Positions 27,217 through 36,399 of a DNA stretch of 64,000 bases are shown here, piece after piece; within the stretch, counting starts at the first letter, position 1, and each line of letters begins with the position of its first letter. Below the pieces are notes generated by a model. The model was not told the origin of the DNA. It made no database searches and was given only the letters and a program-made list of their open reading frames with translations. Source of the stretch: JACPNO01 sp963825405. Lineage in GTDB: Bacteria > Acidobacteriota > Terriglobia > Bryobacterales > Bryobacteraceae. A program made the position numbers and the translations under genes. The stretch spans positions 372,001 to 436,000 of the forward strand of contig CAWGTB010000005.1 in the NCBI GenBank assembly GCA_963825405.1, read 5' to 3'.

Positions 27217-28154
27217 GCGAATTCGCAGTCGAAGTACGCGACCTTGTGAAGCGGTTCGGCGATTTCGTGGCCGTGGACAATGTTTCGTTCCAGGTGGGCA
27301 AGGGCGAAATCTTCGGCTTTCTCGGCCCCAATGGCGCGGGCAAGTCCACCACCATCCGCATTCTGTGCGGCTTGCTCGCGCCCACCAGCGGCTCGGCTTT
27401 CGTGAATGGCCTGGACGTCGCAACCGACGCTGAGGAGGTCCGCAAGAACATCGGCTACATGTCGCAGAAATTTTCGCTGTATGACGATCTTGAGGTCGAA
27501 GAGAATATCGATTTCTTCAGCGGCATTTATGGCGTTCCGGAGAATCTTCGCGAGGAGCGCAAGCAATATGTCCTGAAGATGGCGGGGCTCGAAGACCGGC
27601 GCCACGCCATGACACGGGTGCTCGCGGGAGGCTGGAAGCAAAGGCTGGCGCTCGGCTGCGCCATTCTTCATCAACCGGCTGTCTTGTTTCTGGACGAGCC
27701 GACATCGGGAGTGGATCCCATCGCGCGACGCGCCTTCTGGGACCTGATTTATCAGCTTTCCGAATCGGGCCAGACCATCTTCGTCAGCACGCATTACATG
27801 GATGAGGCCGAATACTGCCACCGCCTGGCGCTGATGTATCGCGGCAAGATCATCGCCATGGACGCGCCGGACGAACTGAAGAAGCTGCTTCCGTTGCACG
27901 CGTTGTTCCAGCTCGATACGTCCGATCCGCTCGAGAGCATGAAGGTGCTGGCGGCGGACCCGGGCATACAGGATGTGGCGGTCTTCGGCAGCGGCCTCCA
28001 CGTGATGGTGAAAGATCCCGCGCAAGCTATAGAGCGCATCCGTAGAGATCTTGAGAACCGCGGAGTGGAGATCCGGCTGCTGGAACCTATCCTTCCGTCG
28101 ATGGAAGACGTCTTTGTCGCGCTGATCGAAGCCGAAGACAGGAAGATTGCATGA
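27213..28154 (+). CDS. ABC exporter ATPase, second of two
   Basis: 313 residues. Walker A GFLGPNGAGKSTTIRILCGL; the signature region is VLAGGWKQRLALGCAILH, with AGG in place of SGG; Walker B VLFLDEPTSGVDP; switch motif FVSTHYMDEAEYC with a normal His. It starts with a four-base overlap and ends with a four-base overlap to the permease gene. The two ATPases differ at the switch His and signature Ser, suggesting a heterodimer with one weak site. In E. coli YbhF the two domains are fused. Confidence 0.92.
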   Translation: MSEFAVEVRDLVKRFGDFVAVDNVSFQVGKGEIFGFLGPNGAGKSTTIRILCGLLAPTSGSAFVNGLDVATDAEEVRKNIGYMSQKFSLYDDLEVEENIDFFSGIYGVPENLREERKQYVLKMAGLEDRRHAMTRVLAGGWKQRLALGCAILHQPAVLFLDEPTSGVDPIARRAFWDLIYQLSESGQTIFVSTHYMDEAEYCHRLALMYRGKIIAMDAPDELKKLLPLHALFQLDTSDPLESMKVLAADPGIQDVAVFGSGLHVMVKDPAQAIERIRRDLENRGVEIRLLEPILPSMEDVFVALIEAEDRKIA

Positions 28155-29284
28155 ACGTCCGACGCACACGCGCCGTGGCTCTCAAAGAAGTGCGCCACAT
28201 CATCCGCGACCCGCTGAGCCTGGGCATGGCGCTGGCGGTTCCGCTGCTGTTCCTGCTGCTGTTCGGATTCGCGCTCAGCCTGGACGTGGACCACATTCCG
28301 ATGCTGGTGTACGATGCCGATCACAGCGCCGAGAGCCGCGCCCTAATCCAACGTTTTCAAGCCTCACGCTTTTTCACAGTGGTGGGATTTGTCGATAGCT
28401 ACGACGCGATAGAGAAGGCGATCGACAGCAGCCGCGTGCTGATGGCAGTCGCCATTCAGCGGGACTATGCGCGCCACATCGCCGCCGGGCAGGAAGCCGA
28501 TGTGCAGATTCTGGTGGACGGCAGCGATTCCAACACCGCATCCATCGCCAAGGGATATGCGGAAACCGTGGTGGCGCAGCACGCGCTCGAAGTGAGCGCG
28601 GGCGCGCAGAATTTCAAGGGCGGCCATGCAAGCCCTCCCCCGGTCGATTCGGCCCTGCGCGTCTGGTACAACCCGGAGCTGGAATCGAAAAATTACGTGG
28701 TGCCGGGGCTGATCGCTGTGATCCTCATGATCATCGCCGCGCTGCTGACCTCGCTGACCATCGCGCGCGAATGGGAGATGGGCACCATGGAGCAGCTGCT
28801 TTCGACGCCGCTGCGGCCCTCTGAAATGGTGTTCGGAAAAATGCTGGCGTACTTCGCGGTGGGCCTGGCGGATATGCTCATCGTGATCGCCCTGGGCATG
28901 GCCGTGTTTCAGGTGCCGCTACGCGGCAGCGTGCTGCTGCTGCTGGGGACAGGCTGCGTATTTCTATTCGGCTCGCTGTTCTGGGGAATCCTGCTGTCCG
29001 CGCTCACGCGCTCGCAGTTGATGGCGTACCAGCTCGGAATTCTGACGTCGTTCCTGCCGGCGTTTATGCTCTCCGGTTTCATTTACTCGATTGAAAACAT
29101 GCCGCGGGTGATTCAGGTGATCAGCGTGATCGTGCCGGCGCGCTATTTCGTGACCATTTTGAAAGGCATCTATCTCAAGGGTGTGGGTGTGAGCGTGCTG
29201 TGGCCGCAAATTCTTTTTCTGATCGCGTACACCACGCTGGTATTTTTCCTGGCCACTCGGAAATTGAAGCAGAAAATCGCGTAG
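28151..29284 (+). CDS. ABC-2 exporter permease, first of two
   Basis: 377 residues. N-terminal cytoplasmic helix (AVALKEVRHIIRDPLSLGMA), TM1, a large periplasmic domain (about residues 45-175, with ILVDGSDSNTASIAKGYAET), then five helices including VPGLIAVILMIIAALLTSLT, EWEMGTMEQLLSTPLRPSEM (the coupling region) and FLPAFMLSGFIYSIENMP. It matches YbhS/YbhR-type permeases. Overlaps the ATPase gene by four bases. Confidence 0.93.
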   Translation: MNVRRTRAVALKEVRHIIRDPLSLGMALAVPLLFLLLFGFALSLDVDHIPMLVYDADHSAESRALIQRFQASRFFTVVGFVDSYDAIEKAIDSSRVLMAVAIQRDYARHIAAGQEADVQILVDGSDSNTASIAKGYAETVVAQHALEVSAGAQNFKGGHASPPPVDSALRVWYNPELESKNYVVPGLIAVILMIIAALLTSLTIAREWEMGTMEQLLSTPLRPSEMVFGKMLAYFAVGLADMLIVIALGMAVFQVPLRGSVLLLLGTGCVFLFGSLFWGILLSALTRSQLMAYQLGILTSFLPAFMLSGFIYSIENMPRVIQVISVIVPARYFVTILKGIYLKGVGVSVLWPQILFLIAYTTLVFFLATRKLKQKIA

Positions 29285-29299
29285 AAAGCGGGCGGGCTT

Positions 29300-30451
29300 A
29301 TGTGGAATCGAATTCGTGAAATCATTCGCAAGGAAGCGCGCCAGGCTTTGCGCGATCCACGCATGCGGATTACGCTGTTTCTCCCGCCGCTGATCCAGCT
29401 TCTGATTTTCGGCTACGCAGTGAACCTGGATGTCGAGAACAGCCACATCGCCTGGATGGATCAGGATCGCACGCCCGCCAGCCGTGAGCTGTTGGCCGCG
29501 TTTCAAGGCTCGCGGCGTTTCGAGGTAATCGCCTCTCCCGAAAATGAGAAGCAGATTCAGCAGCTCCTCGACGAAAGCAAAGTGCAAGCGGTCATTCGCG
29601 TGCTGCCCGGCTTTGCGCGCGATCTGGAACGCTCGCGCAGTGCGTCAGTTCAAATCCTGGTGGACGGCACCAACTCTAATACGGCCTCGCTGGTTTCGAG
29701 CTACGCCTCGCAGGTGGTTGCGACGTATTCGGGCCACGTTTCGCTGCAGCAGCAGAACGTGCGCCTTTTAAGCCGGGACGCCTCCGCGGCGGTCAATACC
29801 CGGCTTCCGTCGATCGTTGCGCGCACTCGTGTAATGTTTAATCCCGATTTGCGCAGCCGCAATTATTTCGTGCCCGGCGTGATCGTCAACATCCTCATGA
29901 TGGTGACGCTGATGCTGACGGCGCTGGCCATTGTGCGCGAAAAAGAAATCGGCACCATGGAGCAGCTCATGGTGACACCCATAAGACCCATCGAGCTGAT
30001 GATCGGCAAGCTGGCTCCCTTCGCGCTGGTGGGCGTGGTGGATCTGGTGCTGATCACGACGGCGGCACTGGTACTTTTTCGCGTGCCTTTTCGCGGCAGC
30101 GCGCTATTCCTGCTGGGCTGCTCCCTGCTGTACCTTTGCACCAGCCTGGGCAGTGGGCTGTTTCTGTCTACCGTTTCGCAAACGCAGCAGCAGGCTATGA
30201 TGGCGTCGTTCTTTTTCACTATGCCGGCTTTCATGCTGAGCGGCTTTACGTTCCCGATTAAGAACATGCCGGTGGCGGTGCAATACCTCACTCTGCTGAA
30301 TCCACTGCGCTATTTCATGGAGATTGTGCGCGGCGTGTTCTTGAAAGGCACGGGCATCGAAACGCTCTGGCCGCAAATGATCGCGCTCGCGGTCTTCGGG
30401 GTTTCGGTTCTGGGGCTGAGCGCGGCGCGCTTCCACAAGCGGCTGGACTAA
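29300..30451 (+). CDS. ABC-2 exporter permease, second of two
   Basis: 383 residues, about 35-40 percent identical by eye to the previous permease: REIIRKEARQALRDPRMRIT, ILVDGTNSNTASLVSSYASQ, VPGVIVNILMMVTLMLTALA, EKEIGTMEQLMVTPIRPIEL, FTMPAFMLSGFTFPIKNMP. The two probably form a heterodimeric channel. It ends the TetR-led operon. Its stop (TAA) overlaps the stop of the convergent deiminase-family gene (CTAA). Confidence 0.93.
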   Translation: MWNRIREIIRKEARQALRDPRMRITLFLPPLIQLLIFGYAVNLDVENSHIAWMDQDRTPASRELLAAFQGSRRFEVIASPENEKQIQQLLDESKVQAVIRVLPGFARDLERSRSASVQILVDGTNSNTASLVSSYASQVVATYSGHVSLQQQNVRLLSRDASAAVNTRLPSIVARTRVMFNPDLRSRNYFVPGVIVNILMMVTLMLTALAIVREKEIGTMEQLMVTPIRPIELMIGKLAPFALVGVVDLVLITTAALVLFRVPFRGSALFLLGCSLLYLCTSLGSGLFLSTVSQTQQQAMMASFFFTMPAFMLSGFTFPIKNMPVAVQYLTLLNPLRYFMEIVRGVFLKGTGIETLWPQMIALAVFGVSVLGLSAARFHKRLD

Positions 30452-31323
30452 GTCCGCCAGATCGGCCGCGTCAGACACGTCGGCCCGCCTGCGCCCTTGC
30501 GGCAAATCTCTTCGCCCGCGAACTCCGCCACATCCGCGCCCGCTTCTTCCAGACGGCGGCGGGTTACCGGATTGCCCGCGATCATGATGCATTTGCGCGG
30601 CGCGACCGCGAGCACGTTGCACGCCATGCTGTCGTATTCTTCGTCGGGAACCTCGACCAGACGGAATCCGCGCGCCAGCAGCCATTGACGGAAGGGCACC
30701 GGCAGAAGGCGCGAATAAACCAGCGCCAGATCGCGATCGATCGGGCTCAGCATCGACATCAGGTGCAGCACGTCGCCGGGGCCGCTCCAGTGAATCAGCG
30801 GGACCGTGATCAATTCGTCCACGAGATCGCGGGTCAGCTCGCGAAGCTGGCGAATGCCCTCCTCGTTGGTGCGATAGCCTTGGCCGACGGCGAGCGTGCG
30901 TTCGTCGATCCACACGACGTCGCCGCCTTCGAGCGTGCCGGGGTCCGTGATTTTTCCCAACACCGGCACGTCCGCAAGTTCCAGATACGCCGCGGCGGCT
31001 GTAGGCTCGTTGTGGCGCTGCGGCTTGCCCATGTTGCAGAGAATCGCTCCGCGCGCGGTGACGATTACCGGATCGTGCGCGTAAATGGAATCGAGAGAAG
31101 TGTCGGCGCGCGTGGGCAGGTATTCGATTTGCGGAATGGTCCGGAACAGTAGAGAAATAAAATATTCGTATTCCTTGACGGCCTTCTCGTAATCGGGACA
31201 ACTGAGGTAATTGAGATCTTTCCACTGTGCGGCAAGATTCTCCGGGCCGATGAACGCGTCCTTGGGATGCTTGACCAGCATCCGGCGCACGGGAGAAATC
31301 ATGGACTGACACCCGTAGCTCAT
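30448..31323 (-). CDS. Arginine deiminase / amidinotransferase family protein
   Basis: 291 residues from ATG at 31323, whose ATGA overlaps the permease stop. Motifs of the guanidine-modifying superfamily: YAHDPVIVTARGAILCNMGK, GTLEGGDVVWIDERTLAVG (substrate Glu/Asp), DVLHLMSMLSPIDRDLALVY (catalytic His) and a C-terminal GAGGPTCLTRPIWR with the catalytic Cys. The coupled amino-acid permease supports an arginine or methylarginine substrate (DDAH/ADI-like), but the exact reaction cannot be set from sequence alone. Confidence 0.85.
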   Translation of the reverse strand: MSYGCQSMISPVRRMLVKHPKDAFIGPENLAAQWKDLNYLSCPDYEKAVKEYEYFISLLFRTIPQIEYLPTRADTSLDSIYAHDPVIVTARGAILCNMGKPQRHNEPTAAAAYLELADVPVLGKITDPGTLEGGDVVWIDERTLAVGQGYRTNEEGIRQLRELTRDLVDELITVPLIHWSGPGDVLHLMSMLSPIDRDLALVYSRLLPVPFRQWLLARGFRLVEVPDEEYDSMACNVLAVAPRKCIMIAGNPVTRRRLEEAGADVAEFAGEEICRKGAGGPTCLTRPIWRT

Positions 31324-32642
31324 TGCTTTTTGCGGCTCCAATAATAGTAGGCTGGCAGGCCCAGCAGAATGATCCCGACGCCGATGGCGGAGTCCCGGAA
31401 ATCGTTGATGATCGTGCTGATCACCAGCCAGATGGCGAAAAGAATAAAAATAATCGGCGCGGCCGGATAGCCCCACGCGCGATACGGACGCGGCATGTCC
31501 GGTGCTGTCTTTCTCAGGACGATGACCGCGCCGCACGACATCGCATAGTAAATCCAGCCGGCGAAAACGGCGTAGGTGAATAGTTGATTGAACGTGCCGG
31601 TGAAAACCAATATCGACGACCAGATCCCCTGGGTAATGAGCGAGCCCGCCGGCGTGTGAAAGCGCGGATGCACTTTGCCCATCCACGGAAACATCAAGCC
31701 GTGCTTGGCCATCGCGTAGTAAATTCGTGCGCCCGCGAGGATGAAGCCGTTGTTGGCGCCCAGCGCCGAAACCAACACCGCGGCGGCAATCAGCGTGGCG
31801 CCGTAGCGGCCCAGCAAGACCGTGGCTGTATCGGCCGCCACCAGCGTGGACTGGCTCATCTTGCCCACGGACAAAACGTAAATGTACGCGGCGTTGATGA
31901 GCACGTACATGAACACGGCCGCGAGCGTGCCGAACACCAGCGCGAGCGGCAGATTTCGCTGCGGGTTTTTCACTTCGCTCGCGACGTAGGTGATCTCGAT
32001 CCAGCCGTCGTACGCCCACAGCACCGCGAGCATGGAGAGCGCCAGCGGGCCGCCTAAACTGCCGAGCGGCACCGTGGGCAGCACCGGCGAGAAATTCGCA
32101 AACGATCCGCCGTGCAGCACGAAACCCGCCGCGCCCAATCCGACAATCACGGCGATTTTCAGCGACGTGAGAATATTCTGCGTGCGCGCGCCGTGGCGCA
32201 GCCCGAGACAGTTGATCGTCGTGAGCAAGGCGATAGAAGCAACGCCGGTCAGGCGCGTGGCCAGCGTCCCCATCGGCACGAAATGTCCCACGTAGATGCC
32301 AAAGCCCACGGCGACTGTGGCAATGGAGGCGGTGTTGATCAGGGCGAACGTGGTCCATCCGTAGAGAAATCCCCAAATGGGTCCATAAGCCTTCGTCAGA
32401 TAGACGTATTGCCCGCCGGCATCGGGCATGGCCGTGCCCAGTTCCGCGATCGAGATCGCGCCGAGCATGGTCACGAACCCGCCGAAAACCCACACTCCGA
32501 GCGCCAGCGACGATGATTGCAGGTACATCGCGATCGTCGCCGGAACAATGAAAATGCCCGTGCCGATGATCGTCCCGAGATTGATCATCATCGAGTCGAA
32601 CAGGCCGAGATCCCGGATCAGCTCGGGTTTGGCGTCAGGCAT
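31320..32642 (-). CDS. APC-family amino acid permease
   Basis: 440 residues from ATG at 32642; the frame stays open upstream but that would cross into the divergent gene. About twelve hydrophobic helices. APC marks include GTIIGTGIFIVPATIAMYLQ, AELGTAMPDAGGQYVYLTKA, LWAYDGWIEITYVASEVKNP and ALGANNGFILAGARIYYAMA. It is an inner-membrane amino acid or polyamine transporter, cotranscribed with the deiminase-family gene and so a plausible importer of its substrate. Confidence 0.9.
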   Translation of the reverse strand: MPDAKPELIRDLGLFDSMMINLGTIIGTGIFIVPATIAMYLQSSSLALGVWVFGGFVTMLGAISIAELGTAMPDAGGQYVYLTKAYGPIWGFLYGWTTFALINTASIATVAVGFGIYVGHFVPMGTLATRLTGVASIALLTTINCLGLRHGARTQNILTSLKIAVIVGLGAAGFVLHGGSFANFSPVLPTVPLGSLGGPLALSMLAVLWAYDGWIEITYVASEVKNPQRNLPLALVFGTLAAVFMYVLINAAYIYVLSVGKMSQSTLVAADTATVLLGRYGATLIAAAVLVSALGANNGFILAGARIYYAMAKHGLMFPWMGKVHPRFHTPAGSLITQGIWSSILVFTGTFNQLFTYAVFAGWIYYAMSCGAVIVLRKTAPDMPRPYRAWGYPAAPIIFILFAIWLVISTIINDFRDSAIGVGIILLGLPAYYYWSRKKQ

Positions 32643-32669
32643 GAACAGCAATCGTACATAATAATTGCT

Positions 32670-33951
32670 ATGGAACAAAACTCTGGAACGCGGCGTGACT
32701 TTGTGAAGACCGGCGCCGTGACTACGCTGGCTGCCGGATTTCCCGCCATTCTGTCGAGCGCGCCCGTCGGCAATGCCCTGCGCGTGGGACTGGTTGGCTG
32801 CGGAGGACGCGGCACCGGCGCCGCCGCGCAGGCACTCAAAGCCGATGATTACGCGGAGCTGATCGCCGTCGGCGATATTTACCAGGAGCGCATCGACAAC
32901 TGTCTGGGCGAATTGAGAAAAGCGGTGCCGGACAAACTCAAGATCGAATCCGGCAAGCAATACGTAGGGCTGGACGCGTATCAGAAAGTAATTGCAAGCG
33001 GCGCGGATGTGATACTGCTGGCAACTCCGCCCGGTTTCCGTCCCATGCATTTGCGCGCGGCCGTCGAAGCCGGCAAGCACGTTTTTTGCGAGAAGCCGAT
33101 CGCAGTGGATGCTTTCGGCGTGCGCGATGTGATCGAAACCGCGAAGCTGGCCAGGCAGAAAAATGTTTCGCTGGTCGCCGGTTTCTGCTGGCGCTATAGC
33201 AACTACATCAAAGCCACGTTCCAGGAAATTGCGAATGGCGCGATTGGCGATATCGCCGGCTACTACGCGACGTATTACACCAGTCCGGTGAAGCCGATGC
33301 CTGCAGCAAGCGACGCGGCCCGCCGGCATGAGCGACGTCGAATGGCAAATCAAGAACTGGTACAACTTCACCTGGACCTGCGGCGACAGCCTGGTGGAGC
33401 AAGCTGTGCACAGTGCCGACAAGATCGCCTGGGCGATGCAGGATCAGCCGCCGGTGAGTTGCGTGGGCGTGGGCGGACGGCAGATTCGCGCTGAAGGCGG
33501 CAATATTTTCGATCACTTCGAAGTCAACTATCTGTATCCGAATAATGTGCGCGCATTTCTGGCGTCGCGGCAAATCGAAGGCTGTTACAACGAAAATTCG
33601 GATTACATTCTGGGTACTAAGGGGAACTGCACCATCGGCCGCGGCCCGCTGCCGCGCATCGAAGGGCAGATGAAATGGACTTTCGATGGCACCAAGAACG
33701 ACATGTATCAGGCCGAGCATGACGCGCTCTTTGCGTCCATTCGGCGCAATCAATTGATCAATGACGGTGAGCGGATGGCCACCAGCACGCTGCTCGCGAT
33801 CATGGGACGCATGGCCGCCTACACCGGCCAGCAGATCACCTGGGAGCAGGCGCTGAATTCTCAGGAACGCATTTTTCCGGAGAAACTGGATTGGAGCATG
33901 AGCCTGCCGATTGCGCCAATGGCTGTGCCCGGCGTGACTAAATTCCTGTAG
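32670..33951 (+). CDS. Gfo/Idh/MocA-family oxidoreductase, Tat-exported (one frameshift)
   Basis: ATG at 32670. Tat signal RRDFVKTGAVTTLAAGFP. The Rossmann motif is RVGLVGCGGRGTGAAAQALK; the family Lys is in HVFCEKPIAVDAFGVRD. One extra base near 33305-33310 shifts the frame; beyond it the protein continues GMSDVEWQIKNWYNFTWTCG, FDHFEVNYLYPNNVRAF, YILGTKGNCTIGRG. About 426 residues. These NAD(P)-linked sugar oxidoreductases are abundant in acidobacteria and planctomycetes. Substrate unknown. A 27-base divergent intergenic region is shared with the permease. Confidence 0.88.
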
Positions 33952-33955
33952 GCCG

Positions 33956-34954
33956 ATGCGGCTCTTTGCAATTTGCCTGGTGTTGGCGGCAGCCGCCGGC
34001 GGCGCTGATGAGCACGCCGTGGTCGAAAATCTGCACAAGAGAATTGCCGCAAATGACCCAGGGAAATTCGCCGCATACAAAACGACGCTTCCGGGCACCG
34101 ATGTCTCGTTCGAAATGGTCCCGATTCCCGCCGGCGAATTCCTGATGGGCACGCCCGAAACCGAGCGCGGCCGCAAGAAGGACGAAGGGCCCCAGCACAA
34201 AGTCCGCATCGAAGCGTTTTGGATGGGCAAGTACGAAGTGACCTGGGACGAGTACCGCCTCTTCATGTTCGCGCAGCAGGCCGGCGAAACCGCGCGGAAG
34301 GATGAGTTGGTGGACGCCGTCAGCCGGCCCACGCGCCCGTATGTCGAGATGAGTTTCGGCATGGGCATCAACGGCTATCCCGCCATCAGCATGACCCAAC
34401 ACGCCGCCAATAAATATGCGGAATGGCTGAGCGCCCGGACCGGCCAGTTTTACCGCCTGCCCACCGAAGCTGAGTGGGAGTACGCCTGCCGCGCGGGAAC
34501 CACCACCGCTTATTCGTTCGGCGACGATGCATCCGCTTTGTCTGAATACGCATGGGATGTGGACGACAGCAATGGCAAGTATCAGAAAGTCGGCACCAAG
34601 AAACCGAATCCGTGGGGCTTGTACGACATGCACGGCAACGTGGCGGAGTGGACGCTGGATCAATATGCGCCGGAATACAGCGCATCGCCGGCTGTGGATC
34701 CGTGGGCGATTTCGACTAAGCCATACCCGCAATCGGTGCGCGGAGGCGCCTGGACCGATAGCGCCGACCGCCTGCGCTGCGGCGCGCGTTTAGCCTCGGA
34801 CGCGTCCTGGAAGATGCAGGATCCGCAATTGCCGAAGAGCATCTGGTATCACACTGATGCGCAATTTCTAGGCTTTCGCCTGGCGCGCCCGTTGAAAGTC
34901 CCCAAGGCCGAACAGATGTACCAGTACTGGAACAATGGCGTGGAGCGCGAGTAG
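33956..34954 (+). CDS. Formylglycine-generating-enzyme (SUMF1) family protein, secreted
   Basis: 332 residues with signal peptide (RLFAICLVLAAAAGGADE). SUMF1/FGE-sulfatase fold marks are MVPIPAGEFLMGTPETERGR, FWMGKYEVTWDEYRLFM, FYRLPTEAEWEYACRAGTTT, NPWGLYDMHGNVAEWTLDQY, SVRGGAWTDSADRLRCGAR and GFRLARP. The paired active-site Cys of true formylglycine enzymes are not evident, so it is probably a binding or non-FGE member. It starts four bases after the oxidoreductase gene and overlaps apbE. Confidence 0.88.
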   Translation: MRLFAICLVLAAAAGGADEHAVVENLHKRIAANDPGKFAAYKTTLPGTDVSFEMVPIPAGEFLMGTPETERGRKKDEGPQHKVRIEAFWMGKYEVTWDEYRLFMFAQQAGETARKDELVDAVSRPTRPYVEMSFGMGINGYPAISMTQHAANKYAEWLSARTGQFYRLPTEAEWEYACRAGTTTAYSFGDDASALSEYAWDVDDSNGKYQKVGTKKPNPWGLYDMHGNVAEWTLDQYAPEYSASPAVDPWAISTKPYPQSVRGGAWTDSADRLRCGARLASDASWKMQDPQLPKSIWYHTDAQFLGFRLARPLKVPKAEQMYQYWNNGVERE

Positions 34955-35897
34955 CGCGCTGCTACTGCTGGCTCTGACGCGCTTCGAAGCCGCGGAGCCG
35001 CACATGGGCACGCTGTTCCGCATCACGCTCTATGCGCCGGATGCAGCGGCGGCGGACACTGCCTTTCGCGCGGCGTTCGATCGCGTGAAGCAGCTTGACG
35101 AAATTCTCTCCGACTACAATCCGCAAAGCGAAATGATGCGCGTGTGCGCGACGGCGCATGAACGGCCGGTGCGCGTGAGCGCCGAGTTATTTGAAGTGTT
35201 AACTGCCGCGCAACATCTGGCGGAGGAAACGGGCGGCGCGTTCGATGTCACCCTCGGCCCAGTGATCCGGCTGTGGCGTGAGGCTCGCAAGCAGAAGCGC
35301 CTGCCCGATCCGGCGGCGGTCACCGAAGCACGAGCGCGATCGGGCTTCCGCAATCTGGTGCTGGATGCCGCGGCGCACACCGTGTTTCTGAAAATTCCGG
35401 GCATGATGCTGGATGTTGGCGGAATCGCCAAAGGCTATGCGGCCGATGAGGCTTTGAGCGTGCTGCGCGAGCATGGAATCCGCAGAGCGCTTGTAGCCGC
35501 GAGCGGCGACTTGGCCATCGGCGATCCCCCGCCCGGCAAAACCGGCTGGCGCGTGGGCATCGATTCGATGAGCGCTCCAGCGTCAAAATTCACCAGAGTA
35601 CTGGAACTACACAATGCCGCCGTCTCCACTTCCGGCGATACCGAGCAGTTTCTCGATATCGGCGGCGTGCGCTATTCCCACATCATCGATCCCGCAACCG
35701 GCATGGGGCTCACGGACCGCATCGCGGTCACTGTAGTCGCGGAAAAGGGCATCGATGCCGATGGCCTGGCCACCGCGGTCAGCGTGCTCGGCCTGCCGCA
35801 CGGGCTGGAGTTTGTCGAGCAGCATACCCACGCGGGTGTGCTGATCGTCGACGCCGCCGGCCGCGCAAGCCAGTCCAGCCGGTTCCCGGCGCGCTAG
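34935..35897 (+). CDS. apbE: FAD:protein FMN transferase (ApbE family)
   Basis: 320 residues. It transfers FMN from FAD to a Thr of exported flavoproteins, acting in the periplasm. Marks: MGTLFRITLYAPDAAAAD, LDEILSDYNPQSEMMRV, EETGGAFDVTLGPVIRLWRE, MMLDVGGIAKGYAADEALSV, AAVSTSGDTEQFLDIGGVRY with SHIIDPATG, and DADGLATAVSVLG (metal-binding Asp/Thr region). The start region is hydrophobic (SSALLLLALTRFEA) and overlaps the SUMF1 gene by 20 bases. The target flavoprotein is not in the window. Confidence 0.92.
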   Translation: MAWSASSALLLLALTRFEAAEPHMGTLFRITLYAPDAAAADTAFRAAFDRVKQLDEILSDYNPQSEMMRVCATAHERPVRVSAELFEVLTAAQHLAEETGGAFDVTLGPVIRLWREARKQKRLPDPAAVTEARARSGFRNLVLDAAAHTVFLKIPGMMLDVGGIAKGYAADEALSVLREHGIRRALVAASGDLAIGDPPPGKTGWRVGIDSMSAPASKFTRVLELHNAAVSTSGDTEQFLDIGGVRYSHIIDPATGMGLTDRIAVTVVAEKGIDADGLATAVSVLGLPHGLEFVEQHTHAGVLIVDAAGRASQSSRFPAR

Positions 35898-36016
35898 TAG
35901 ACGGGCTAGTACCCGTAACGTGCTAAACTGAGGCTACATTTGACTGTCCCGTAATACCTGGCCGAGATACCTTCAGCCTCGGAGTACCCGCTCTCAAATC
36001 CTAGAGGAGAAATAAC
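35898..36016 (+). promoter_or_regulatory. Leader region of the RRM protein gene
   Basis: About 120 bases. It holds a hairpin ACGGG-CTAGTA-CCCGT (35901-35916), possibly an apbE terminator, and a second one with arms CCGAG and CTCGG around 35962-35982. GAGGAG lies seven bases before the ATG. Long structured leaders are usual for cold-inducible RNA-binding protein genes; no firm promoter could be assigned. Confidence 0.4.
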
Positions 36017-36292
36017 ATGAAAAATATTTTTGTAGGTAATCTGGATTTCGGTGCAACCGAAGACTCCATTCGTGGGCTGTTTGAAACCTACGGCACCGTT
36101 GAGCGCGTAAACCTGCTGACCGATCGTGACACCGGACGCCCCCGTGGTTTTGGCTTTGTCGAAATGACGGATGCCACTGAAGCCGGCAAGGCCATCGCGG
36201 GATTGAATGGCAAAGACCTGGGCGGCCGCGCTCTCACCGTGAACGAAGCTCGTCCCAAAACCGGCGGCGGCGGTGGTGGATACTCCCGCTAG
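36017..36292 (+). CDS. RRM-domain RNA-binding protein
   Basis: 91 residues, strong Shine-Dalgarno (GAGGAG). A single RNA-recognition motif: RNP2 is KNIFVGNLDF, RNP1 is RGFGFVEM, and a Gly-rich tail (TGGGGGGGYSR) follows. It is the glycine-rich bacterial/cyanobacterial Rbp type, which binds single-stranded RNA and is often cold-induced. Intact and monocistronic. Confidence 0.95.
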   Translation: MKNIFVGNLDFGATEDSIRGLFETYGTVERVNLLTDRDTGRPRGFGFVEMTDATEAGKAIAGLNGKDLGGRALTVNEARPKTGGGGGGYSR

Positions 36293-36399
36293 TTAATACC
36301 GTTGTCCCGGTACTTTCCCGGTCCGCTGCAATAAGCAGCATCTGCTAGACTGGCCTCCTGGGAGTCTCTTGGCTTCCTGACTGTAGCCCGCTATTTACG

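Noticed and set aside
30448..32493. Long minus-strand frame extending the deiminase-family gene upstream
   Set aside because: The upstream part is an antisense-like, low-complexity translation overlapping the clean APC permease frame. The ATG at 31323 gives a full family-length protein.
33956..34954. True formylglycine-generating enzyme
   Set aside because: The fold is present but the paired active-site Cys are not seen and no sulfatase gene is nearby, so only the family is claimed.
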